This document shows positions 23,491 to 34,685 of a stretch of DNA of 64,000 nt, piece after piece. The stretch comes from Heracleum sosnowskyi (lineage: Eukaryota > Streptophyta > Magnoliopsida > Apiales > Apiaceae). The stretch is from NCBI GenBank assembly GCA_030848705.1, contig CM061243.1, positions 105,016,436 through 105,080,435 of the forward strand. The letters are read 5' to 3'. How positions within the stretch are numbered: position 1 is the first letter of the stretch; every line of letters begins with the position of its first letter. A program made the translations under genes and the position numbers. The notes beneath the pieces are model-generated. The model was not told the origin of the DNA. It was given only the letters and a program-made list of their open reading frames with translations, and searched no databases.

Positions 23491-26400
23491 CTAGCGTAAC
23501 AGCCCGTGCAAGGCACGGGCCTGCACAAAAACGTCAATAATATTTTTGCGAAGAGGTCGATTTATTAACGTGAGATTTGTGTAATCGTAAGTTTGATAGT
23601 GTAAGATGATAAGTGTGAGTTGTGCAGAGTAGTAAGAAATTTTGTTAGCGAATAATGTAACTACTTTGAATGATGAACGTACCCCTGTCAGGTTTTGAGA
23701 CTTGTTCATATATTAATTAAATAATTTCTCGCAGAATTTGTTCATATATCGAAATAATTTTATAATTAAAAATACATTAGATTATAATATTTGTAATTTA
23801 TCGTACATTTGTAATATTGCGTAACGTTTTCATGAATCAAATACTTGTAAATTTGATTAGATTTCGTAATATTCAACTAATATCTATATGATAAAAGGCA
23901 CATGATTATTTTTATCGATGTAAGAATAATTATACAATATTAATGACTTATGCATATATATAATTCCCAAACAACTATTTTCCGGTTCCATCTTTTTTTC
24001 CCTTCATATAGAGTGGGTCCATGTTATAATGACATAAGTAAATGTTTCAACTCAATCATCATAAATAATTAAAATCCTAAATTTTAAAAATTCATATATA
24101 ACTCAAATTGAATTATCTTATATATATTTCTCAAAATTCATGTATTTTTCTCAGTTATATAATTTTATAAATATATGGTACAAATTAATGAATTCTGAAT
24201 CAACTACAATCTATACTAAACTATAATAAACAAAACGGGGTATAATTTATCATTTGGTTCACGACTCGTATTGGTTATCTTTTTCAATCACAATCGATAT
24301 TGATAGGTCTTTGAAGTCAAATTGATTAAAACATCTAGATGTATTACTAAAAGTTATGTTACATAGAAGTTTAAAGTTCGAATCTCATCAACAACATATT
24401 AAAATAAACATTTATTACAAATATGTTAAAATTAACATTTAGTCTGAGCGACTGATCCGGTAGAACAACTCAAAAATTAAAAACATAAATAAAGGTCAAA
24501 TAAAATAAAATATAAATATATCATAAATATAAATAAAATAAATATATCATAATATAAATAAAATAAATATATATAATATAAATATAAATATATCATAAAT
24601 ATATCATAAAATATAATATAATATAAATATTCTATAAATATAATATAATATAAAGGTCAAATTTATATTTCATAAATAAAGGTAAAATACGTGAACCACT
24701 CGTTACTATATTTAATTTGATTATAATAATTTAAATAAAAAAGTAAAATAATACAAAAAATAACTCGTGCTTTGCATGTGTTATAAACAAATATATACTG
24801 ATAAATATATCATTTTTAAGACTATTTTTTTTAAAAAAAGTAATGTAAATGTGATAACTTTATAAATGTCCAGTGATTATTCATTTATTTAAAAGTGAAA
24901 AATGACCATGATTTTGACCTGAATACTTATATGATGTTATACTGTTTTTTCAATACAAATATTGAATGTCATTTTTGTAATAATAAACTCAAACTTTTCA
25001 TATACAAAAAATAAACTTTATTTGTATTTTATCGTGTATTAGCTTCAGTGTTGTAGTTCGACGATGTTATAAAAGCCCACAAACCTTATTTAGAATTTCA
25101 TTTATCAAAATTATTTTATGATATTACGCATCCAATTAATATATTATATAAAATTCTATTATTATTAAAGACTTATACTTTTTTTTAACATCATTCAATA
25201 ATTTTTTACATATAATTTGAATTTTTATTGTTAAAACTTATAGTCTAACTGGTCGTCATTAATAGTTAGACAATTTTATAATTCTTATGATCGAGAAAAA
25301 TCATATCTTATTTTCATCTATTGCATATTAATCATGTTGATTTTTTTATTTAAAACATAGATCCTGTTTTTGAGTTATCGTCTTTTTGGAATCAATTAAA
25401 TTGTATCTTCTACATTTTCAAATATTTATTTTTTTAGTCGAATTATACATTTAAACCCCTCAAAGTCTAAATGTTTGATCAATAAAACATTTCTAATTTA
25501 ACTCAAATATTTGATATTTTCTATACTTAAAAATTATGATATATAGTTCATATTTGACGTAGTTATATATTATGTATGATTTTATAGATAGAATTTATAT
25601 ATTTTTATTTAAATAGTATAATACATTTATATATATATATATATATATACAAAGAGAAAATTGAAAATGAAAATATTTTTTTATCCTGAATAATTTACAT
25701 TCATGTGTAACATGTGAAATTATATCATATAAATTTTATTTCATACTCATCATTTATCATGACAAAGAGAGTGTAAAGATTTTATTTTTTACATTTATCA
25801 TTTATAATGAAAGAAAACTTTTTTTTGTAATTATATACTCCGTAATATTCTACATTTTAAATCATCACCCCGATTTTTGACTCGGACATCAACCAGGGAT
25901 TAAAATGGTGGAAAAAGTGAAAAAATTGACGAAAAAATGAGTAAATTAGAGATATACCGAAGTTAATAAAGAATGACATGTAATATTAGAAAATATCAAC
26001 AAATGAAGTGTTCATTTTGAAAAGAAATTTGCTAAAAAATGAATGTGACGAACAGAGTGTATAAGCATTAGCATTGCATAATTTTGATGCTAATTTTCTT
26101 AATTTTAAATTATATACTTAACAAATAATGAGATACATAACATATACAATAGTTCTTATATTAGATCAAGTTCATTACTATATTTTATGTATAATTAATT
26201 AATTATAATAATGTAAAATAGTGATATATAATATGATATAAAAATATGAATTATCAACAACATAACTAAAGTATATTTAATCAAAAATATACAACTATAA
26301 TAAAAGTTTATAACGACGATTGATCATTTACCTACATATAGATATATATAATAACGTAAATAAAAAATACATATTTATATAAATAATATGCACCAATATT

Positions 26401-26703
26401 TCCTTTACTCAAAGGTTCAAAATAAAAAAAGAATATAGAATTAGAGGAGATGATGTGACTTATCTAATAAAATCTTTAAAGTTAACTCAAAAAGCAATGT
26501 AGCATAGTGGTTATGCTTTGGACTTCTTTGTAGGAGGTTGGAGGTTCGATTCTCTACATTAGCAAATATTGACATATTTTTGCATAATAATATAACAATG
26601 GTATTTTTGTTATTTTTCAAAAAATAGGGGTAAAATCGTAACTTCACAAGCATTAAAATGGCAAACTTTGCCCTTGTGTTGGCATATAATATATAGTAAT
26701 AGA
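23491..26703 (-). mobile_element. Probable non-autonomous Helitron
   Basis: Read on the minus strand, the element starts TCTATTACTATATATTATAT (26703 downward), preceded by A. It ends with the hairpin GCCCGTG-CCTTG-CACGGGC-like stem (23502-23520), then TGTTACG, then CTAG at 23494-23491, followed by T. TC start, hairpin about 10 bases before CTRR, and insertion between A and T without target duplication are the Helitron signature. No Rep/helicase is encoded in the 3.2 kb, which is very AT-rich with local tandem phrases (ATATAAATAAAATAAATA near 24480-24650). Confidence 0.6.
26496..26570 (+). repeat. tRNA-like/SINE-like segment
   Basis: TAGCATAGTGGTTATGC (A-box match) and GGTTCGATTCTC (B-box match) lie 37 bp apart. 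Outer GCAATGT and ACATTAGC could almost pair as an acceptor stem. The anticodon arm is poor, so it is a tRNA-derived repeat rather than a working tRNA gene. It lies inside the Helitron near its 5' end. Confidence 0.5.
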
Positions 26704-27240
26704 TATTAAGTTACAAATAAAAGCGCTGACACGCACGGCTGGCTTCGTGAAAATAATTGAAGAACACTCGTGAGTTAAGAATTGCTCAGAGCAACTCTAA
26801 TAGAGGTGTTAAGAGGTGCCAAGTTTTATGTGATACGGTACTTTTGACTCTCTCCCTCTTGGCAATTCCTCAATTTGAAAAAAAATACAAATTATTACAT
26901 TGAAAGTATATATGAGCATACCTAATTTATTTTATCTATTTTTTTAATTTATTTGTTAAGTATTTAATTTATGTGAGGATCATTTAAGCATCTTGTATAA
27001 AATGCTAACTATTAGAATTAGAAGGGTACCGAATATGACATGAACGAAGTAAAAACACAACATTAATTTCTGTAATATATAAGCAATATTTGACACTCTT
27101 AAAGAATGCTTCTACTGAAAATGCTTTCGAAACCCGTGTATTTTTTAAACGATTGTTTTAATTTTCGCTTGTACCGGAATATTCAACTGGGTTCAATATT
27201 TTTCTTTCCGTAGAAGATATTTCATTCATGCTTTGTTGAA
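26704..27240. other. Spacer with a possible decayed MITE
   Basis: CAGAGCAACTCTAATAGAGG near 26790 resembles the GAGCA-CTCCAA termini of Tourist-like MITEs. A loosely matching inverted end lies near 27090-27125. No gene is seen. The last five bases TTGAA are the target duplication of the next element. Confidence 0.35.
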
Positions 27241-27576
27241 TGTAGAAAACTGAAGTAAAATGTAGAAACTAGAATTCGTTTGTGGAGTAAAGCTCCATTT
27301 TCTTTATCTAAAAGCTTGCTGTAAAAGTGTATATACAAGACTCTTAAGAAGGAAGAAGAAGAAGATTTACGTACATCAATGTCTATATCTATATTCTTGA
27401 AACTTAACTATACAAGACACTCTAACTTGTTATATAAGGAAAATAACAAACTCTGCTGACATGGCATTCTATTACTAACTCATTGGACTGACAATGAATA
27501 GTAAAGTGAATGGGCTTCAGGAGGATTGGGTTGGCACATAGCTGTACTGGACTGAGCAGAAGGAGTAGTATTAACA
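27241..27576 (-). repeat. Element 1, 3' LTR
   Basis: 336-bp LTR. It lacks a direct duplication of about 22 bp (AACAAACTC-GCTGACATGG unit) present in the other LTR. The end of the pol reading frame runs into it. Confidence 0.93.
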
Positions 27577-30500
27577 TCCCTCCTCAAGTTGGAATGGGAG
27601 GATTCGATCATTCCCAACTTGGAAAGCAAGAGATTGAACTGCTGCGATGGTAAGATTTTAGTAAAGATATCAGCGAGTTGACTATGCGTAGGAAGGTATG
27701 TAAGTTGCAAAAGACCTTCGAGAACTTTATCTCGTGTGAAGTGACAATCGATCTCTGTATGCTTCATGCGTTCATGAAACACCGGGTTCTTAGCAATGTG
27801 GATCGCAAATTGGTTGTCACAATGAAGAGTTATTGGTTTTAAACCTTGAACACCCGGTTCTTCTAATAAACGAACAGTCCAAGTTACCACACTGGCTGCA
27901 GAGGTCATTGCTTGATACTCAGATTCAGAAGAAGAACGGGACACAGTGCTTTGTTTCTTCGACTTCCAGGCAACAGGAGAATTACCAAACAGTAAGAGAT
28001 ATCCAGTAATTGATCGTCGAGATTCAGGACATGCAGCCCAATCCGAGTCAGAAAACGTTTGCAATGTAAGTTCATTCGAAGCTTTAAGTAATATACCTTG
28101 GCCTACACTGTTGGCAATATATCGTAATGTATGAATAAGAGCTTGCTGATGAGGTAAACGAGGTGCTTGCATAAACTGACTAAGAACCTGTACTGCGTAG
28201 CTCAAATCAGGACGAGTATTAGTTAGGTAATTAAGTTTGCCAACGAGTGAACGATAAATCTCTGGATCAAGTAGGAAATCACATGCATCATACTGTAACT
28301 TGAGAGCTAAAGGTAAGGGAGTAACAACACGAAGAGACAAATCAAACGGGCAACTACGAAGCAACTCATTGGTAAATTTGTGTTGGCTGAGAACAATGCC
28401 AGAATCTGTATAACCAACTTCAATGCCTAAAAAGTAACTCAACAATCCAAGATCCTTAATGCTAAAACCATCATCAAGATGTTGTTTAAGAGAAGATATG
28501 GTATTGAAATCAGATCCAGTCATGATAATGTCATCAACATATACTGCAACTATAGTGATATGAGACTCAGTTTTCTTGAGAAATAAACTGTAATCATACT
28601 TCGATTGAACATAGCCTTGAAGAATAAGTTCATCCACAAGTTTTGCAGACCATTGACGAGAGGCTTGTCTCAAACCATAGAGATATTTAACTAATCGACA
28701 TACCTTACCAGCAGGATATAAATGAGATAGGACTTCAGGAATCTTCATATATACCTCTTCGTTTAAATCACCATGCAAAAAAGCGTTATTGACATCCAAC
28801 TGGTAAATAGGCCATTTTCTGCTTGCAGCAAGATCAATGATACACCTAACTGTATTCATTTTGATTACTGGAGAAAAAGTTTCCTCAAAATCGATGCCAT
28901 ACCGTTGATTGAAACCTTTGGCAACCAACCGAGCCTTGCATCTTTCAAGACTCCCATCAGCCTTCAGTTTAACTTTAAACACCCATTTGCAACCTATTGA
29001 CTTCTTACCAGGTGGTAAATCCACAATATGACATGTCTGATTTTTTGCCAAAACATCTAACTCCTTTTGCATAGCCTCTACCCAAATAGGATTCTGACTA
29101 GCCTCTTGGTAATTAAGTGGCTCTTTGATATTAGACAGGTGGGACAAAAAGGCTTTATATTTGGTTGTGTAAAAGTCAGATGTGACCAAATTACACCAAT
29201 GAGATGTTGAACTGGTAAGACAATGATAATCGAACAAGTACTGAGGTTTAGATTTAGTCCTAGTAGAAGTTCTAATAGGTATACTGATGTCAACTAAATT
29301 ATCAGAATCAGACATGCTAATATCAGAATTAATGAATTCAGTAGAATCAGTACTAGTAGAATTTCTAGTATCAGTAGATGTATGATTGGAGTGGATGACT
29401 GGAATAGTAGGAGTAGTATTACTGAGAGATGGTTCTGAAGAATGAGGAATGACAGAATCATCAAGTAATGTAAAGGTTGGTAGAAAAATGTCAGAATTAT
29501 AAAGAATATCTGGTTCATTTGACATAGCATGATAAGGAAAATGAAGTTCATGAAACTTTACATCTCTGAAAACAGATAAAGCTTGAGTTTGCAGATTAAG
29601 TACCTTAAATCCCTTTTGTGAATCAGAATAACCAAGGAAAACACAAGTTGTAGCTCTTGGATGGAATTTAGATCTCTGATGCTTGACTGTAGCAACAAAG
29701 CATAAACAACCAAAAGGCTTTAGTAAAGACAGATCAGGTGGGTTCTTATAAAAAAGCTTGTATGGTGTATTGTTATTAATACTAGCTAGAGGCATTTTGT
29801 TGATCAGATAAGAGGCACACAAAATACAATCTCCCCAAAACTTATCAGGAACTTTAGATTGAAAAAGAAGTGCTCTTGCAGTGTCAATGAGATGCCTATG
29901 TTTTCTTTCAACAACACTGTTCTATTGAGGTGTGTGTACACAGCTTGTTTGATGTATAATGCCCTTGTGCGGATAGAAAAGTTTAGATTTACCTTCACAA
30001 AACTCTATAGCATTATCAGTCCTAATGCACAAGACTTTCTCTGCAAACTGATTTTCAACATAGGTAACAAATTGTTCCAATATAGAAGGAACCTCGGATT
30101 TGTATTTGATTAAGTGTATCCAAGTAAATCTGCTGAAATCATCCACTATAGTTACAAAAATTGAACAACCAGAATAAGTTTTGGTCTTGTATGGACCCCA
30201 AACATCAATATGTAACAATTCTAACACTGCAGATGATTTGATAGTACTATGAGGAAATGAAGTCATTGTCTGCTTAGCAAGAGGACAAACTTGACAGATT
30301 ATATCTGAAATATTTTCCTTAACACCAATATCAGGAAATAGAAGTTTCATTTGAGCAAAAGGCATATGGCCAAATCTAAGATGCCAAAGCTGAGCTTCTG
30401 TGATAGCTGAGAAGCAAAATTTGGAGAAATTAGATGCAGCAGCAACCAAATCTTTATGATCAACAACATACAATCCATTGTTCAGGCTACCAAGAAGAAT

Positions 30501-31976
30501 TGGCTGCTCTTTCTGAGAAAGGTCCTGTAGAAAGCATTTGCCATCAGAAAATAGTAATGTGCAGTGAAGATCTTGACATAACTTGTGAACTGAGATAAGC
30601 TTGAATTGAAACTCTGGAACATGAAGAACATCTTGAAGAATCATGTTACCACACAATGTAATAGATCCTACATGTAATGCTTGTATTTGTATGTCATCAG
30701 GTATAGTAATATTGCTGCCAATATTTGAAATTGTCTTATAGGTAGTGAAAACATCAATGTCAGGACAGATATGATCTGTTGCTCCACTGTCAAGAAGCCA
30801 TTGTGAAGAAGAGAAAATAGACATCAAGCAAGTTTTACCTGCAAGTATAGCATGTTCAGATGGATCTTCAATGCCAGTCTGCAATTTCTGAGTACTTAGC
30901 AACTCAATGAGATGATTATATTGTTCAACTGATATTGATGGAGAGTCTTTAGTATCAGCTGGACAATCAGAATTAACTTGTGAAATAGCTGCAACTTTTC
31001 TGTTATTTGCAGCCTTGAAACCAGCAGGATAACCATGCAATTTAAAACACCTTTCATTACTATGACCTGCAATTTTGCAATGTGTACAATAGTAATTTGA
31101 GCTTGGCTTGATATTTCTCTTGATATTATTGTTGTTTGGGTTACTGACATTGCCAATACCACCAAATGATCTACAGGTCTGTCCTGCAGCAGATTTGTAA
31201 TTAGTTCTGAAATTTCCAGAATTATTCCCAGTAAAATTCTTCTTATCAGCAAAAAATGCCATGGCATCTGTTTGTGTAGAGTTCGAAAAATCCTTGTGAT
31301 TTTCCTCTTGCATAATCAGTCCGAAAGCTTGAGATACTGTAGGCAATGGATGCATCATCAAAATGTGCCCTCGAACAACAGAAAATTGATCATTGATCTT
31401 CATCAAAAACTGAAGCAATCTCTGCTCCTATTGCTTCTTTAAATGCTTAGAATTAACCTCACATGTACACTTTCCACAATCATAATAGATCATTGGACTC
31501 ACATCATCAATATTATCCCTAATTGACTTTATATGAGTATAGAATTTAGAAATACTTTGATTTCCTTGAGTAACATCAGACAACTTCTGTTCAAGTCCAT
31601 ATACTTGAGTAACAGACGCAAAACCAAACCTATCCTCTAGGTCTTTCCAAATTTCTCTTGCAGTGTGAAGAAACAACACACTTTTAGCAATATTTTCATC
31701 TAAATTGAAAAGCAGCCAGGATATAACCAAATCATTGCATCTCTCTCAAGCCACAAGATTCAGAGAAGCAGCATCAGGTTTTGTTATAGTTCCGTTAACA
31801 AAACCTAATTTATTTTTCGCAGAGAGAGTCAACATAATAGACCTTTTCCAACTTGTAAATCCATTTCCATTAAACTTGACTGAAACTAATTGAGATATTG
31901 TTGCATCTGAAGGATGAATATTATATGCACTAGACGGATCGTTATTAGTAGAAGTAGAACTAGCCATAGCATACAA
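27480..31976 (-). pseudogene. Element 1 gag-pol polyprotein, three premature stops
   Basis: One reading frame of about 1500 codons is broken by stops at 31746-31748 (TGA), 31428-31430 (TAG) and 29922-29924 (TAG). In order: copia gag (SWKRSIMLTLSAKNKLGFV), zinc knuckle CTHCKIAGHSNERC, and aspartic protease motif LLDSGATDH. Then pre-integrase zinc motif (HLRFGH, then CQVC) and integrase core (HIDVWGP; RTDNAIEF, where the usual Gly after Asn is Ala; E after the third stop). RT has QLDVNNAFLHGDL and VYVDDIIM, and RNase H has SDSDWA and HTEIDCHF. The likely start is the Met of MASST (fourth residue of the open frame). The frame ends inside the 3' LTR. It cannot yield an intact polyprotein. Confidence 0.93.
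27577..27592 (-). promoter_or_regulatory. Element 1 polypurine tract
   Basis: On the minus strand CTTGAGGAGGGA abuts the 3' LTR. It is the usual plus-strand DNA primer of LTR elements. Confidence 0.85.
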
Positions 31977-32228
31977 ATCTCAGATTACGATATGAATAAA
32001 GAATCACAGAACAAATTGCTGATTCTTGATCACAAATGATGAGATAATTTCAAAAATCAAAGAATTGTGAGTATGAATCAAGGATCGATTAGAAAACAAG
32101 AACTGACATAGTATCAATCCTTCAGATTTAGCATATTAAACAACGATTATCAATCATAGAAGTATACAGATTGAATGAGTGAGAGACGAGAAAACCTGAT
32201 TGACTTCATTGCAGAATCGATGCAGATA

Positions 32229-32240
32229 GTTCTGATACCA
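32229..32240 (-). promoter_or_regulatory. Element 1 tRNA primer-binding site
   Basis: On the minus strand TGGTATCAGAAC directly follows the 5' LTR. It matches the initiator-Met tRNA site TGGTATCAGAGC with one change. Confidence 0.88.
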
Positions 32241-32588
32241 TGTAGAAAACTGAAGTAAAATGTAGAAACTAGAATTCGTTTGTGGAGTAAAGCTCCATTT
32301 TCTTTATCTAAAAGCTTACTGTAAAAGTGTATATAAAAGACTCTTCTGAAGAAGAAGAAGATTTACGTACATCAATATCTATATTCTTGAAACTTAACTA
32401 TACAAGACACTCGAACTTGCTATATAAGGAAAATAACAAACTCTGTTGACATGGCTAACAAACTCGGCTGACATGGCATTCTATTACTAACTCATTGGAC
32501 TGACAACGAATAGTAAAGTGAATGGGTTTGAGGAGGATTGGGCTGCCACTTGGCTGTACTGGACTGAGCAGAAGGAGTAGTATTAACA
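32241..32588 (-). repeat. Element 1, 5' LTR
   Basis: 348-bp LTR, directly followed on the minus strand by the primer-binding site. It holds a duplicated AACAAACTC(T/G)G(C/T)TGACATGG unit near 32445-32480. Confidence 0.93.
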
Positions 32589-32593
32589 TTGAA

Positions 32594-33610
32594 TACGATT
32601 GGATGATTGATATGGTCAATAATACTTTTATACAAACACTCGTGGTTCTAAAAAATTCCTGATTAATTTTCTGTAAAGTATTTGATCGATTTGATTTTTA
32701 AAATTTGATTAATTTTTACTAGTACTTCTTAATCAGAATATTTATAATATATAAATTAAATATGAATAATTATAGACTTTAGATAAATATATATTAGCTA
32801 TTAAATAAGGAATAAAATCATAATGATATATTAAATATATTATAATATTAAAATACATCCGATTTTCATTCCTATTAATTCTAAATCGGTACCTTAAACG
32901 AATAATTTCAATTTCTGATTTTTATAACACTGTAAACACCTTGGGCTGGCATTGTGTAATTCACGAACATTAATTTTACGTTTTTAACAAACATGCACTG
33001 TGTATTTTTAAATATATATCTATACGAAACTCGATCACCTTCTAGTTTCTTAGGTATTGCGAAGTAAAAAAGAAGGAACCTAAAGTTAATCTTAGAAGTT
33101 AAGATACTTTTCTTAAAATACTTTTTTCTGAAATAAAAATACGGTAAGTATATGTTTGATAATAAATAATTAAATTTGTTATTTACATATATTTTTTTAT
33201 TGTATCTCAGAAAAATACTAAACATTCTTACTACTGGTCTTGAATGTCATATTTAGAAAGAATGACAACAATACCAGTTCATTAGATCAATTGACGGGAA
33301 TATCATTATTCCAATTGGAGGCCAATTACACTCACCAAATACGCTCTCTTCATCAGCGTATTCACTGCCTTGCCGGAATTGAATAAAACCAGACCATCAA
33401 TCAAATCTAAAGTTTGAACCGGTGAGGGCAATTAACTGGTACCCTTGCTTCTACTAACATGAAGCTATTATTAATCTCTTTTCAATCACCATCTGCACAC
33501 TCTCTATTCGAATCTGCAATATAAAACAATACATACATACATATATAGCTAAAGAGGATGGGGCAATGATTTATGAAAGATACGCATATACAAAAAGCGT
33601 ATATGGGGAA
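32594..33610. other. AT-rich spacer, no gene seen
   Basis: About 1 kb between element 1 and element 2. Short open frames here lack coding character, and no terminal repeats or RNA genes were recognised. Confidence 0.4.
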
Positions 33611-34622
33611 TGTTAGGAATATGTTGTTCTTGATGATAATTATAAAACACTTAGTAGATTTTGTGTTAAGTCAATATTGTAACTGTCAACGGAATGGTAT
33701 GCTTTGCAGCATCCGTTGACAGGTAGCTCATCAACGGAATGAGTCTCATCAACGAAATGAGTAATGTAGCAATTGCACTGTACAATACTTCACTGGTTGA
33801 TATGCTTTTTTTGTAGGTATTAGATAGGTTTTCCAAGTCATGTTGACTAAGTACTAGATAGGCAAAATAGGTTGGTTAATTGTAAATATACTATGCCTTG
33901 TAATTTTGCCTAAGTGAAGACATGTCAACGGAATGAAGATTACACTATCAACGGAATGAAGAATGTACCATCAACGGAATGAAGAATAAAGCTATCAACG
34001 AAACACATCTCACTGCTATCAACGAATCATTATCACTTTTCTGAATAGTTGACAAAGTGATAGTGACAGTTTTCTGACATATCAAAAGGTGATGTATAAG
34101 TGTACTTTGCATTGGGAGCCATTAAAATGGACACTTGGAATGAGGAAACATTCCAATTTCCAATTGGGTTCTTGAGTGTGATCATAATAAGTATGAAGAC
34201 AAAAGACAAGATCTCCAAGGACCATTGGACAAAAGGAATGAAAAGCAAGCTACTAGCGATTACCCTTTGTACATTTTAGAGTAGCCAAAAATAGCATTGT
34301 AAACTTGGGATATATAACCAAGTGTAGCAGTTCATTTTATTGTAAGTGAGTGAGATAGAATAACTTTGTATTAGCTTCTTTCAAGAGCACTCTCACTCTA
34401 CATTAGGAACTGAGCAGTTGTGCTACGTTTGTAACACAGATTATTCCCGCAATAAAAACATCTCAGTTGGATCCTCAAAACATCCAACTGAAATTTTATA
34501 TTTGCTTGTGTTTTTATTTTCTGTGTTAATTTATTTTAAAGTTGTTTTAAGTTTAAAAATATCTAGAATTGTATTCAACCCCCCCCCCCTCTACAATTCT
34601 GTTAGGTCATTTGGGATTAACA
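33611..34622 (+). repeat. Element 2, 5' LTR
   Basis: Starts TGTTAGGAAT, ends GGGATTAACA, about 1.01 kb, followed by the primer site. A C-run lies at 34580-34589. It contains five exact copies of TCAACGGAATG (33686, 33731, 33925, 33948, 33971) plus variants and inverted forms. The partner LTR is outside the window, so the left border rests on the TG start and on element size. Confidence 0.82.
34311..34317 (+). promoter_or_regulatory. Element 2 LTR TATA box
   Basis: TATATAA, flanked by the imperfect inverted repeat CTTGGGA...AACCAAG, lies 305 bp before the LTR end, a plausible U3/R promoter position. Confidence 0.55.
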
Positions 34623-34624
34623 AT

Positions 34625-34636
34625 TGGTATCAGAGC
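34625..34636 (+). promoter_or_regulatory. Element 2 tRNA primer-binding site
   Basis: TGGTATCAGAGC, an exact initiator-Met tRNA site, lies two bases after the LTR end. Confidence 0.93.
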
Positions 34637-34685
34637 AAGCTTCTAACATACAAGGAGTTTAAAGATCAAGGCCAAAACAAAAACC

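Larger units (their letters stand above)
27241..32588 (-). mobile_element. Element 1: Ty1/copia LTR retrotransposon (inactive)
   Basis: LTRs at 27241-27576 and 32241-32588 begin TGTAGAAAAC and end GTATTAACA. A TTGAA target duplication flanks them (27236-27240, 32589-32593). A primer site and a polypurine tract abut the LTRs. Domain order gag, protease, integrase, RT, RNase H marks it as copia. LTRs differ by about a dozen substitutions plus several indels (by eye), so it is much older than element 3. The single gag-pol frame has three premature stops. Confidence 0.95.

Noticed and set aside
24480..24660. CRISPR-like short repeats
   Set aside because: They are irregular AT-rich tandem phrases (ATATAAATAAAATA) in plant DNA without spacers of fixed length.
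26496..26570. Possible functional tRNA gene
   Set aside because: A and B boxes are present, but the acceptor stem has an extra base and no proper anticodon arm forms; better as a tRNA-derived repeat.
32908..33225. Open frame of 105 codons on the minus strand
   Set aside because: Low-complexity AT-rich translation without motif or gene context.
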